Shown: positions 38,613 through 47,364 of the stretch, piece by piece
How positions within the stretch are numbered: the stretch's first letter is position 1
How the letters are laid out: each line of letters opens with the position of its first letter
Assembly (NCBI GenBank): GCA_963705155.1
Contig: CAVPJC010000001.1
Coordinates: 248,001-312,000, forward strand
Source: CAVPJC01 sp963705155
Lineage (GTDB): Bacteria; Chloroflexota; Anaerolineae; Anaerolineales; UBA4823
Direction of reading: 5' to 3'
DNA: 64,000 nucleotides
Position numbers and translations under genes: made by a program
The notes under the pieces: model-generated
Database searches by the model: none
The model's input: only the letters and a program-made list of their open reading frames with translations
Told to the model about the DNA's origin: nothing

Positions 38613-39910
38613 ATGGCAAATATGGAAAAATTTGATGTGATCGTTATCGGAGCAGGTCCGGCGGGATCTACCGCCGGTGCGCTTCTGGCCAGGGCGGGTC
38701 TGAATGTCTTGATTGTGGAACGCGGCCAGGCCGCGGGCAACAAGAATGTTTCGGGCGGCCTGATCTATTCGAAGCTGGCAGCAGAAATATTCCCGGATTT
38801 CTGGAACAGCGCCCCGGTTGAGCGCGCTATCACAGCCCACCAGCTCGTGATGCTGTCTGAGAGCGCTTCGGTTGGCATGGATTTTCGCAGCCAGGAAGCC
38901 TCGCAGCCACCTTACAACGCTTTTAGCGTGCTGGAGCGCGGTTTGATCCATGGATGGCGCAGCAAGCTGAAGAAGCCGGCGCTGCGCTGATCACTGGCGT
39001 TACTGTGGACAATTTGCTGCTTGAAAATGGCCGCGTCATCGGCATTCAGGCTGGGCCAGACCAGTTGGGCGCGGATGTGGTGGTGGTGGCTGAAGGCACC
39101 CGCTCGCTGCTGCTCAAGCTGGCTGGGCTGCGCGAGGAGTTCCATCCGCATGATGTGTCCCTGGGGGTCAAAGAAATTATCGCACTACCAGAGAAGACCA
39201 TCGAAGAGCGCTTTTTGTGTTCCCCGGAGACTGGTATGGCCTACACGTTGGTGGGTCACACCCGGGGGATTGAAGGCGGTGGTTTTCTATACACTAACAA
39301 AGCATCCTTGTCGTTAGGGGTAGTGGTAAAGATCGACTCACTGTATAAAAGTAAATTACAGCCTCATCAGGTTCTGGATGAATTCAAAAGCCATCCTCTG
39401 GTTGCTCGCCTGGTTGAAGGCGGAGAAGTGGTCGAGTATTCTGCTCAAACGGTCCATCGTGGTGGTTTCCACCTGATGTCCAGATTGTACGGAGATGGCT
39501 ACGTGGTGGCAGGCAGCGCTGCGCGCCTTTTGCTCAACAACATCTTAACCCTGAGAGGGATGGATTTCGCAATGATCTCGGCCGCAGCGGCTGCTGAGGC
39601 AATTTTATCGGCCAAAAAGAAGGATAGTTTCAATGCCGCCGATCTTTCAGTGTACGAAACCAACCTCAAGCAGACTTCGATATACCAGGATTGGAAAACC
39701 TACAAAGACACCTACCCGCTTTTGGAGAACGAGAGGCTGTTCGAGCTGTATCCCGACCTGGTCACCAAAGTTGTGGAGAGTATGTTCAGCCCAACAACCC
39801 AGCCGGGTACAAAAGCGTTGGCAATGATGCGGAAAGAGATGCAGGGAAAACTATCCATGTTGACATTGATGAAAGATCTGTACCAGATTTCCCGAGGAGT
39901 AGTGCTATGA
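38613..39910 (+). CDS. fixC: FixC-type flavoprotein (ETF:quinone oxidoreductase family), one frame break
   Basis: About 432 residues. The N-terminal FAD site is FDVIVIGAGPAGSTAGALLA and the region after it reads RGQAAGNKNVSGGLIYSKLA, typical of FixC/EtfC. A middle segment GYVVAGSAARLLLNNILTLR contains the second FAD-binding motif. FixC accepts electrons from FixAB and passes them to quinone, with FixX as iron-sulfur partner. The frame breaks near 38933 (one base missing) at the expected SVLRARFDPWMAQQ. The stop overlaps the fixX start by four bases. It follows metK by 12 bases, so it may share that transcript and its SAM control. Confidence 0.9.
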
Positions 39911-40203
39911 ACACAAAAACATTGAGCCTGGATGCCCGCCTTGGGCTGGATAAATACGAGATCGACAAAGAACAGAGCCACATTGTGGTTGATCAGGCAC
40001 TCTGTACGACCTGCGTCATCAAACCCTGCCTGACGGTTTGCCCGGCTTATGTATATCAATGGGTGGACGAGCACGTGGCCGTGCGTTATGAGAACTGCCT
40101 GGAGTGCGGCACCTGCCAGATTGCCTGTGACTCTGGCGGTAACAAGGGCATCACATGGCGCAATCCGCAGGGGGGCTTTGGCATCATCTTCCGTTATGGA
40201 TAG
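39907..40203 (+). CDS. fixX: FixX-type ferredoxin-like protein
   Basis: An intact 98-residue protein. The cysteine pattern CTTCVIKPCLTVCPA and later CLECGTCQIACD supports iron-sulfur binding as in FixX, the ferredoxin-like partner of FixC. The C-terminus ITWRNPQGGFGIIFRYG is the usual FixX ending. It is translationally coupled to fixC through an ATGA overlap and precedes fixA by 54 bases. Confidence 0.93.
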   Translation: MNTKTLSLDARLGLDKYEIDKEQSHIVVDQALCTTCVIKPCLTVCPAYVYQWVDEHVAVRYENCLECGTCQIACDSGGNKGITWRNPQGGFGIIFRYG

Positions 40204-40257
40204 CAATGCTCTCCATAACGGTGTTTACCACCACGCTAACGAACAAGGAGGAGGTCC

Positions 40258-41052
40258 ATGAAGATATTAGCATTAATCAAGTATTCCTTCGATACGTCAG
40301 AGATCAAAGTCAACCCGTCTACCAAAGAATTACTCATGACCGGGGTGCCTGCCAAGATTGGCAACATCGATAAAAATGCGGTCGAAGCGGCAGTAAAACT
40401 CAAGGAAACTGCAGGTGGAACCCTGCAGGCATTGTCCTTCGGGCCGGCTGCAGCGCGTGAGAGCTTCAAAGACGTGCTGGCGATGGGATTAGACGAAGTA
40501 TTCCTGGTTGAGGATCCCTTTGGCGGTGAGGCGGACAGCCCAATGGTTGTGCGAATTCTGGAAACCGCCATCCGCAAGCTGGGTCCGTTTGACTTGATCC
40601 TTTGCGGTTTTGCCAGTGATGATGGCTACACCTACCAGGTGGGGCCGCGCCTGGCTGAACGCCTGGGTTTACCCCTGATATCATACGTCTGCCAGCTCAG
40701 CCTGAGCGATAACAAACTACAGGCTGACCGCGATCTGGAGGATGGCCTGCAGACTGTGGCAGCCTCTCTGCCTGCGCTGGTCAGCGTGGCTGAAGAGGCC
40801 TTCCCGCCGCGGCGCACTACTTTGATGGATGCGCTCAAAGCAAAAAAGAAACCCGTCACCACCTGGCAGCTGGCAGATCTGGGTCTTTCGGTGGCCGAAT
40901 TAGAAAATTTGCGCGGTTTCGCGTCAGCCACACAGGTGGGCGTGGTCGTTCATCGTAAAGAAAATCTTTTCAAGGGCAAGACTCCCGCCGAATTAGCCGA
41001 TCAATTGATCGATGCACTTCTTCAGGAGAATGTCCTTAAAGGAGGCGCGTAA
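40258..41052 (+). CDS. fixA: Electron transfer flavoprotein beta subunit
   Basis: An intact 264-residue EtfB/FixA protein. The start ILALIKYSFDTSEIKVNPST, the central LICGFASDDGYTYQVGPRLA-like motif (LILCGFASDDGYTYQVGPRL) and the ETF-beta signature area ending VVHRKENLFKGKTPAEL are visible. FixA with FixB forms the flavin heterodimer. In bifurcating FixABCX systems it takes electrons from NADH and splits them between quinone (through FixCX) and ferredoxin or flavodoxin. Bifurcation is inferred from the presence of C and X. GGAGG precedes the ATG. Confidence 0.92.
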   Translation: MKILALIKYSFDTSEIKVNPSTKELLMTGVPAKIGNIDKNAVEAAVKLKETAGGTLQALSFGPAAARESFKDVLAMGLDEVFLVEDPFGGEADSPMVVRILETAIRKLGPFDLILCGFASDDGYTYQVGPRLAERLGLPLISYVCQLSLSDNKLQADRDLEDGLQTVAASLPALVSVAEEAFPPRRTTLMDALKAKKKPVTTWQLADLGLSVAELENLRGFASATQVGVVVHRKENLFKGKTPAELADQLIDALLQENVLKGGA

Positions 41053-41053
41053 C

Positions 41054-42014
41054 ATGGCAGCCAACACAATTTTAGTTTTCAGCGAGAGACCCGGTGTTTT
41101 GCGGGAGCTTTTGGGAAAAGCGCGCCAGCAGGCGGATTCCCTGGGATGGACTGTCGCTGCCGCCGCGCCGGCGCAGGGCGCAGTTGCCCTGGGCGAGGCA
41201 GGCGCGGATGTAGTCTATCAAATTACAGGCGATATCCGTAACCCCGAAACAACCACTGACTTTCTGGCAGCGGCGTTTCGCCAGGCTCAGCCAGCCGTGG
41301 TGCTGATTGGCGCAACAAAACTCGGCATGGAAGTTGCGCCGCGCCTTGCAGATCGCCAGGGATTGGGCTATGCGGCCTGGGTGGTCGGTTTTGAAGTCGA
41401 TGCTGGCACGCTTACCACCACAGCGCACAGCATGCTTTATACCGGCACCGGCCTGGCGACCTACCGCTTCAAACCTGGCACAGCCATCCTGACCGCCGCT
41501 CCGGGTGTTTTCGAAGCCAGAGCAACTCCCGGTAAAACCGCAAACGTTCTGCCATTGGAAGCGCCCACGGGCACGCCGCGCATAACCATCCTGGGAGAAA
41601 AACCAAAACCGGCCAGCGGCATTGAATCTCGAAGAAGCGAAACTGGTAATTGATGTCGGGCAGGGGGTGAAGCAGCGCGATGATCTGCAAATGATCCAGT
41701 CCCTGGCAGACCTGCTCGATGGACAGCTGGGCTGCTCGCGGCCGATCGCATCAGACCGGGATTGGTTCCCGGAGTGGCTGGGTCTGTCTGGCGCGAAGAT
41801 TAAGCCAGAGCTTTGCCTGACGGTGGGCATTTCTGGAGCCATCCAGCATATCGTTGGAATCCGCGATTCGCACCTGATTGCGGCAGTAAACATGGATGAA
41901 AATGCGCCGATCTTTGCGCAGGCCGATTATGGTGTAGTGGCAGATTTATACGAATTTCTACCCGCCCTCATAGACCGGATCAAGGCGCGGGGTGTACGCC
42001 CGGTCTGGAAATAG
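41054..42014 (+). CDS. fixB: Electron transfer flavoprotein alpha subunit, one frame break
   Basis: About 320 residues, the normal EtfA size. The N-terminal domain opens TILVFSERPGVLRELLGKAR. The C-terminal FAD domain has DRDWFPEWLGLSGAKIKPEL, LCLTVGISGAIQHIVGIRDS and IAAVNMDENAPIFAQADYGV, the EtfA signature that holds the stable FAD. One extra base at about 41627-41630 breaks the frame between GIE and LEEAKLVIDVGQGVK. It follows fixA with a one-base gap behind GGAGG. Confidence 0.93.
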
Positions 42015-42109
42015 CCTCCAATCGGGTCTTCTCCAACAGATTAATACAAGATTATTCTGCATACAGCGCCTAATTTTTATGAATATATTTACAGAAGGAG
42101 TGTAATCAA

Positions 42110-43315
42110 ATGAAAAAACGTATCGGGATTATCGGTGGAGGTATCATCGGAACCTCTACCGCCTACCATCTGAGCCAGTATCCAGACGCAGAAGTTATTT
42201 TATTCGAGAAGAATAGCATTGGCTCCGGCACCACGGCAAAATCGGCCGCCACCTACTGCCTGATCGACGATTCAGTCTCACACGAGTTCTGGTCGGTGCG
42301 CCTGTTTGGCTTTAAATTCTACACCGGCATTGAAAGCCAGTATCCTGGGTCCACCGGTTTCGAAAAAACCGGCACCCTGACGGTGTGCCCATATAAAGAA
42401 TATGAAATGTATGTCAAGCAGGCAGTTGACCTGACCATTGCTTCGGGTTACAACGCCGAATACTGGACCAATACAGATAAAATCCTCCAGGTGATCCCCG
42501 ACTTAAATCTGGATGGCGTTCTGGGTGCAGGCTGGTGCCCGGATGACGGTTTCTTTGACGCCACCATGACCGCCAATACCCTCGCCCGCCTGGCGCGCGA
42601 GCGCGGCGTTCAGATCCACATTGGCACAAAAGTCGAAGAGATCCTTACTCAGAACGGTAAAGTGACCGGCGTGAACACCAATAAGGGTCACTACGATCTC
42701 GATACGGTGATAGATGCCAGTGGACCGTGGGTCCGCAATGTCGCCCATCTGGTGGGTATAAAGCTCCCAATCTGGCACACAAAGGCCGAGGTCTTTATCC
42801 TGGAACCAACCGAAAAGCTCGGCTATCCCTTCCCGGTACTCAAGTACCCACGTTTCTACGCCCGCAAAGACAAGGACAATGTCTTTATTTGCAAGTCGCA
42901 CCAGAGCATGGATCTCAATGATCCAGAGCACGCCGGATTCTGGGATCCTGACCAGCTGCCAATGACCGGCGGCACAGATGCGTATTTCTGGGATTTCCTG
43001 ACCGAAGAGCTGATGATCCAATACCCCCGCCTGCTCAACTCGGCGCTCGTGAACGAATGGGTTGGCTATCGGGCTGAACCCCCGGATTTCTTGCCAGTGT
43101 TGGGCCCCACCCCGGTGGAAGGCTATGTCCTGGCAGCCGGCGCTGGCGGCAACGGCGTCATCGAAGCCCCCACGATCGGCCGCGATGTTGCCAATTTTGT
43201 TATGACCGGCGAGGTTTCATGGTACTTAGACAGGCTGCCCCTGTCTCGCTTTGCAGAATTGCAATATGACGAGAGCGGACGCCTGATTTCCAAGCCAGAT
43301 ATTGTGATCAAGTAG
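42110..43315 (+). CDS. FAD-dependent amino-acid/amine oxidoreductase (DAO family)
   Basis: An intact 401-residue DAO-family flavoprotein. The FAD-binding start is RIGIIGGGIIGTSTAYHLSQ, then an SGTTAKSAATYC segment where the flavin is contacted. The C-terminal motif PVEGYVLAAGAGGNGVIEAP is also typical. Relatives oxidise glycine, sarcosine, dimethylglycine, proline or glycerol 3-phosphate. The substrate is not resolved, but the arrangement behind FixCXAB fits a dehydrogenase that hands electrons to the ETF (inference). It has a 95-base upstream gap with AGGAGTG before ATG and a terminator downstream, so it may be its own unit. Confidence 0.8.
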   Translation: MKKRIGIIGGGIIGTSTAYHLSQYPDAEVILFEKNSIGSGTTAKSAATYCLIDDSVSHEFWSVRLFGFKFYTGIESQYPGSTGFEKTGTLTVCPYKEYEMYVKQAVDLTIASGYNAEYWTNTDKILQVIPDLNLDGVLGAGWCPDDGFFDATMTANTLARLARERGVQIHIGTKVEEILTQNGKVTGVNTNKGHYDLDTVIDASGPWVRNVAHLVGIKLPIWHTKAEVFILEPTEKLGYPFPVLKYPRFYARKDKDNVFICKSHQSMDLNDPEHAGFWDPDQLPMTGGTDAYFWDFLTEELMIQYPRLLNSALVNEWVGYRAEPPDFLPVLGPTPVEGYVLAAGAGGNGVIEAPTIGRDVANFVMTGEVSWYLDRLPLSRFAELQYDESGRLISKPDIVIK

Positions 43316-43333
43316 AAAGTCATCATCGAGGCA

Positions 43334-43368
43334 GGGATCAACCGCCGCCAGGCGTGGTGGTTGATCCC
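43334..43368 (+). terminator. Terminator after the DAO-type gene
   Basis: GGGATCAACC pairs perfectly with GGTTGATCCC around a 15-base loop. A pyrimidine-rich tail follows. The remaining gap to 43483 shows no gene. Confidence 0.7.
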
Positions 43369-43483
43369 TCCCCGTCTTTGCTCATAAACAGTTTTACGTT
43401 CCCTGACACCCGTCGTTTAAGGCGGGTCGTTGGAGGAAGAAGAATAGAACTTTGCTCAGACCACGTAGTGTGCATGAAGCTAC

Positions 43484-44196
43484 TCAAGGCTTCTCAAGCC
43501 CGTGCGCCTCAAGCAGTTCCACATCGTTCATCAAGTCATCCGTCGGCCCATCTGCCACAATACGCCCTTCATCCATGATCACCATGCGCGGGAAATAATT
43601 CGCGCACCATCAGCATATCGTGGGACGAGACCAGCATGGTCAACGGCAGCTCGCGCAGCAGGTTGATCAAGGTACGCCGGGCGCGCGGGTCCAGACCGGC
43701 GGTGGGCTCATCCAACACCAGAACTTCAGGCTTCATCGATAACACGGTGGCAATGGCAATGCGCTTCTTTTCGCCCACGCTCAAGTGGTGCGAGACGCGC
43801 CGGGCGTAATCACTCATGCGCACGGCTGCCAACGCTTCTTCTACCGCGGGTTTGCACCTCTGCCGGCGGCAATCCCTGGTAGAGCGGTCCAAAAGCCACA
43901 TCGTCGTAAACGGTGGGCGAAAAAAGCTGATCGTCCGGGGACTGAAATACCAGCCCTACCATGGCGCGCAGGCGTCCCAGGTTCTCGCGGATGGCTTTTA
44001 CCCCGCACACCTGTACGATCCCCTGCCCGCTGAGAATTCCGTTCAAGTGCAGGATCAGGGTAGACTTGCCCGCGCCGTTAGGTCCCACCAGGGCAACTTT
44101 TTCACACGGCTCGATCTTCAGCGAGACATCCCGCAGCGCCGTGTGCCCATCGCCATAAGCGAATGATAGATTTTCAACTTCAACCGAATGATGCAT
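43484..44196 (-). CDS. cbiO: Cobalt/nickel ECF transporter ATPase, two frame breaks
   Basis: About 237 residues. Walker A is VGPNGAGKSTLILHLNGIL, the Q-loop is MVGLVFQSPDDQLFSPTVYD (typical of CbiO and other ECF ATPases), the signature is HHLSVGEKKRIAIATVL and Walker B is VLVLDEPTAGLDPRARRT, with the SHDM switch. Extra bases at 43848-43850 and 43590-43592 break the frame. Bridged, the C-terminus reads MVIMDEGRIVADGPTDDLMN and stops at 43484. It is the last gene of cbiM-cbiQ-cbiO and energises uptake of cobalt or nickel ions. Confidence 0.92.
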
Positions 44197-44199
44197 AGT

Positions 44200-45006
44200 T
44201 TACGACCAGACCAGGTAACCCAATATCAGCAATAACCCAAACACTCCGAAACCACCAGCCATTGCCAGCCAGTGCTGGAGCCGCAAGGATGGCAGCGGCA
44301 GGGCGCGCACCTCGCCATCGTAACCGCGTGCCAGCATCGCCATATAGATGCGGTCGCTGCGTTCAAAGGCGCGCAGGAACAAACTACCCGCCATGCCGCC
44401 CGTGACACGGGCGCGCCAGGCAATGCTGCCGCCCACCTTCAACCCGGGCTGTTCCGAGACCCCGCTGCGAGCAGCCCGCGCCCGCAGCAGCCGCAGCACC
44501 TCATCAACCAGCACAAACAAATAGCGCCACATCAGCCCGATGACCGTCACCAGCAGGCGCGGCATGCGCACGGCGCGCATTGCCAGCAGCAGGTCGGGGA
44601 AAGAAGTGCTGGCTGCCAGCACAATCGCCGCCTGCACAGATATCCACGATTTCAACGCCACACTGATAAAACGCACCATGCCCTCCTGGGAGGCTGTCAG
44701 GATCCAGTCACCCAGAGGAAGCCGGAAGAGCGGGACGCCCGGCATGCTAAAGATCACCGGCAGAGCAGCCAGCACAAACGGCAGGGCCAGCGCAGCACGC
44801 CGCAGCACATAACCCACCCCCAGGTCGGAGAGCAATTCCACAGAAAGCACCAGCGCAAAGAGCAGGATGTACACCGGCCATGCTCCTTCCGGGGTCAACG
44901 CACAGGTAAAAATAAACGCCAGCGCCAGCACAAACTTGACCCGCGGATCCAGTGCATGGATGGGGCTGCTGCGCGGCTGGTAAGGGTCTAAAAAATGAGC
45001 ATGCAT
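44200..45006 (-). CDS. cbiQ: Cobalt/nickel ECF transporter transmembrane subunit
   Basis: An intact 268-residue T-component. The start YQPRSSPIHALDPRVKFVLA is the classic CbiQ opening, followed by five or six helices. The ATPase-coupling Ala-Arg-Gly motifs are seen as LLRARAARSG and MAMLARGYDGE in the C-terminal half. It overlaps the end of cbiM by one base and precedes cbiO by three, so the three are one operon. Confidence 0.92.
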   Translation of the reverse strand: MHAHFLDPYQPRSSPIHALDPRVKFVLALAFIFTCALTPEGAWPVYILLFALVLSVELLSDLGVGYVLRRAALALPFVLAALPVIFSMPGVPLFRLPLGDWILTASQEGMVRFISVALKSWISVQAAIVLAASTSFPDLLLAMRAVRMPRLLVTVIGLMWRYLFVLVDEVLRLLRARAARSGVSEQPGLKVGGSIAWRARVTGGMAGSLFLRAFERSDRIYMAMLARGYDGEVRALPLPSLRLQHWLAMAGGFGVFGLLLILGYLVWS

Positions 45007-45959
45007 CAGCCTGCCTGTGTGCGGTTGCGGCGGGTAACAGCTACTGCCAGCGCTGCCCCAAAGACAATCAATACGCCCGCGATGCCAGCCAGGATCGTCG
45101 CCAGGGCCTCATTGGAAACACCCGGCAGTACATAATCAGGAATGATATTGAAGAGCGGCCCGCGCGCTGCATCCAGAAAGCCCTTCTGCTCGGCCACCCA
45201 TTCCAGCCCGTCTGGATTCGATGAAGCCAGCGGCGACGCCACCGCCAGCCCCACTGCAATCAACAACCCCACCAGCCACACCGCCTTCCCGGCAGGCTGG
45301 CGCTCGCCGCCGGCCTGCAGCAGGTCGCGGCGGGAGGCATACAGGAAAGCCAGCGCGCCGGTGGTTATCAGCCCTTCGCCAATGCCGATCAACGCATGGA
45401 TGCCGCCCATGGCCGGTATGGCCAGGTTGGCAGGCGAAGTGCCAGAAAGCGCCAGTTGCAGACCCACGCCCAGTGCGGCTATTTCAATGGAAAGCCAGGC
45501 AGCCGCAAAACCGCCCACGAACATGCCCCAGGGTTTATCTCCTGCCAATCGCCGCACAGTTTGGTAAACCATGTAGGAAACCGCCACACCCACCACGCCC
45601 ATATTGAAGATATTGGCGCCGAGGGCCAACAGACCGCCATCCTGAAAAACCAGCGCCTGGACACCCACCACACAGGTGAGCACCAGCACGGCTGCCCATG
45701 GGCCAAGCAAAATCGTTGCAATCGCCGCGCCCATCAAATGCCCCGATGTGCCGCCCGCAACCGTGAAGTTTAACATCTGCCCGGCAAAGATGGCTGCCGC
45801 CAGGACCCCCATCATCGGCACCTGGCGCTCACCCAGGTCTTTCCCTGCCCGCCGCAGGGCATACGCCACCACGCCGATCGTAACTGCCCACAAAACCAGT
45901 GAAACCAGAACTGACAAGAAACCATCTGGAATATGCATCTGAACCGGAGCCGCAAACAT
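45006..45959 (-). CDS. cbiM: Cobalt/nickel-binding subunit CbiM fused to a PDGLE (CbiN-like) domain
   Basis: About 317 residues. MHIPDGFLSVLVSLVLWAV is the metal-binding N-terminus of CbiM/NikM, where Met-His-x-Pro-Asp-Gly contributes ligands. Six to seven helices follow, with GGTSGHLMGAAIATILLGPW and GGIHALIGIGEGLITTGALA conserved. The last 90 residues carry SSNPDGLEWVAEQKG, the PDGLE signature of CbiN/NikN, so M and N are fused. AGGAGG supports the ATG at 45959, seven codons before MHIPDGF. Because the ligand Met should be N-terminal, processing or a start at 45938 must be considered. The operon is preceded by a Fur-family gene. Confidence 0.9.
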   Translation of the reverse strand: MFAAPVQMHIPDGFLSVLVSLVLWAVTIGVVAYALRRAGKDLGERQVPMMGVLAAAIFAGQMLNFTVAGGTSGHLMGAAIATILLGPWAAVLVLTCVVGVQALVFQDGGLLALGANIFNMGVVGVAVSYMVYQTVRRLAGDKPWGMFVGGFAAAWLSIEIAALGVGLQLALSGTSPANLAIPAMGGIHALIGIGEGLITTGALAFLYASRRDLLQAGGERQPAGKAVWLVGLLIAVGLAVASPLASSNPDGLEWVAEQKGFLDAARGPLFNIIPDYVLPGVSNEALATILAGIAGVLIVFGAALAVAVTRRNRTQAG

Positions 45960-45973
45960 AAATACCTCCTGTA

Positions 45974-46411
45974 TCAATTTCCGGGTTGTTTTCCACTACA
46001 TTCAGCGCAGACACCGATAATGGAGAGATGTTTCAAATCAGCGCTGAATGCGTATTGTTTTTTCAAAGCTGTTTCCAGCGAAGCCAGCAAGGCATGATCG
46101 GCATTGAATACATCGCCGCACTGCCGGCACACCAGGTGAATATGCGGACCATGCTGGATGGTCGCATACACCACGCGGCCATCCCACAGATCGGCGCGCG
46201 TTGCCAGGCCTTTCTCCACCAGCAAATCCAATGTGCGGTAGATCGTGGCCAGATTGACCGCGCTGGTGCGCGCTTTAACCAGATCGGAAACTTCTTCGGC
46301 GGTAAGGTGCCCTTCGGCGTGGGCGATGGCCTCGATGATCATCTCCCTTTGAGGGGTCAGGCGGTAACCGAGCTGGCGTAGTGTTTGAATAAGCGTATGG
46401 CAGTGGGTCAT
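45974..46411 (-). CDS. Fur-family metalloregulator (Zur/Nur/PerR-like)
   Basis: About 145 residues. The winged-helix domain shows LRQLGYRLTPQREMIIEAIA and HLTAEEVSDLVKARTSAVNL with TIYRTLDLLVEKGLA, the DNA-recognition region. The dimerisation domain has HGPHIHLVCRQCGDVFNAD and a final GVCAECSGK, giving two CxxC zinc sites. It sits directly before cbiMQO on the same strand with a 14-base gap, so a metal sensor for nickel or cobalt (Nur-like) is the likeliest role, though zinc or peroxide sensing cannot be excluded. ATG at 46411 is chosen; a GTG three codons earlier is possible. A 24-bp palindrome overlaps its upstream region. Confidence 0.9.
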   Translation of the reverse strand: MTHCHTLIQTLRQLGYRLTPQREMIIEAIAHAEGHLTAEEVSDLVKARTSAVNLATIYRTLDLLVEKGLATRADLWDGRVVYATIQHGPHIHLVCRQCGDVFNADHALLASLETALKKQYAFSADLKHLSIIGVCAECSGKQPGN

Positions 46412-46422
46412 TGCAATCACTC

Positions 46423-46446
46423 TCTATTGCGAATATTCGCAATAGA
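46423..46446. promoter_or_regulatory. 24-bp perfect palindrome, Fur-family operator
   Basis: The core TATTGCGAATATTCGCAATA is flanked by TC and GA to give a perfect 24-bp palindrome. It lies 11 bases upstream of the regulator's ATG, overlapping where the promoter or start of transcription would be. It has the size and symmetry of Zur/Nur/PerR operators, so autoregulation together with cbiMQO is predicted. Confidence 0.75.
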
Positions 46447-46485
46447 ATTATACCAGAAATTATCCGATTTGTAGCTTAAATTAAA

Positions 46486-46514
46486 CGCCAGGGTGGTTCA
46501 AAACCGCCCTGGCG
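46486..46514 (-). terminator. Terminator after the thioredoxin gene
   Basis: On the minus strand CGCCAGGGCGGTT pairs with AACCACCCTGGCG around a 3-base loop, then TTTAATTT. It closes the thioredoxin gene. Confidence 0.8.
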
Positions 46515-46547
46515 CCAACAGCCTCGATGCGTAAAACGCTATCTGCT

Positions 46548-46871
46548 TTAGATGTACGGCCCAAATTTCGCCACCAGCCGGTCTTTGGGCTGGTACCCGC
46601 TCACCCGCTGGCTTACTTCTCCGTGCACGAACAACATTAGGGTAGGCACCCCCATTACCTGGTACTGCATTGCCAGGTCCGGGTTGTGGTCCACATCCAA
46701 CTTAACCACTTTCACTTTACCAATCCAGTCAGCAGCAAGCTGCTTGACCACCGGGTCCAGCATCCTGCAGGGACCGCACCAGACTGCAGTGAAATCCACC
46801 AGCACAGGCTGTTGTGATTCCAGCACTTCACGCTGGAAGGTATCTTCGCTGACATAAACGGTTTCGGCCAT
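46548..46871 (-). CDS. trxA: Thioredoxin
   Basis: An intact 107-residue thioredoxin. The active site is VLVDFTAVWCGPCRMLDPVV with the canonical WCGPC. The cis-proline motif MGVPTLMLFVHGE and the buried Asp region are present. It reduces protein disulfides in the cytoplasm. A TTGACA-17-TACCAT promoter and a strong terminator make it a single-gene unit, divergent from the T-box-pheS leader. Confidence 0.95.
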   Translation of the reverse strand: MAETVYVSEDTFQREVLESQQPVLVDFTAVWCGPCRMLDPVVKQLAADWIGKVKVVKLDVDHNPDLAMQYQVMGVPTLMLFVHGEVSQRVSGYQPKDRLVAKFGPYI

Positions 46872-46934
46872 GTGTTCTCCTGTAAAACACGCCTTTCGAG
46901 CAGCGCGGTAATCAAATCATCTGGTTTGATCTTC

Positions 46935-46963
46935 ATGGTACCCAGTCTGGTTGGAAATGTCAA
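46935..46963 (-). promoter_or_regulatory. Promoter of the thioredoxin gene
   Basis: On the minus strand TTGACA (46958-46963), a 17-base spacer and TACCAT (46935-46940). Confidence 0.7.
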
Positions 46964-46984
46964 GATGACAACCGGCGATCCATC

Positions 46985-47014
46985 TTGACAGAACCCCTTT
47001 TTTGCAGATAATAA
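46985..47014 (+). promoter_or_regulatory. Promoter of the pheS T-box leader
   Basis: TTGACA (46985-46990), an 18-base spacer and TAATAA (47009-47014). The predicted start is near 47021, giving a leader of about 340 bases. Confidence 0.65.
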
Positions 47015-47040
47015 ACGATACAACCTGATCATGCAAATGC

Positions 47041-47341
47041 GATGATGGAGGAAAGTAAACTGGCGAAAGCCAACAGGGAGGCGGGCGCTGCAGAATGCAG
47101 CGCATCTGGGCAAAGACTGAGACCCCCGCCCGGTGGAACCCGGTTGAAGTTCCCTTCGGAGCAGCTCAAGTGAACGGGTAACAGGCGTTACCAGCAGTAG
47201 TTTGAGCCGCAGCCTCAGCGTTAGAGGAGGAGAATTGAGCAAGTTTTCTCGATTTATCAAGCGAGCCGGCTGTGACCGGCTAACTCGGGTGGTACCGCGG
47301 GAAATTTCATCCCGTCCCAGGTGAGGGGCGGGTGTTTTTTT
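47041..47341 (+). ncRNA. T-box leader controlling pheS
   Basis: The hallmark antiterminator sequence GGGTGGTACCGCG lies at 47287-47299. It is followed by the intrinsic terminator CCCGTCCC/GGGGCGGG and a T7 run (47311-47341). An AGTAAA motif near 47055 fits stem I. A TTC triplet at 47150-47152 is a candidate phenylalanine specifier, but the stem I fold was not computed. Uncharged tRNA-Phe should stabilise the antiterminator and turn on pheS. Confidence 0.9.
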
Positions 47342-47364
47342 TAATGACAGATATAGGAGGATCT

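Noticed and set aside
43369..43483. A small gene between the DAO-type gene and cbiO
   Set aside because: Only short frames without a ribosome binding site or codon bias are present. The region looks like terminators for convergent genes.
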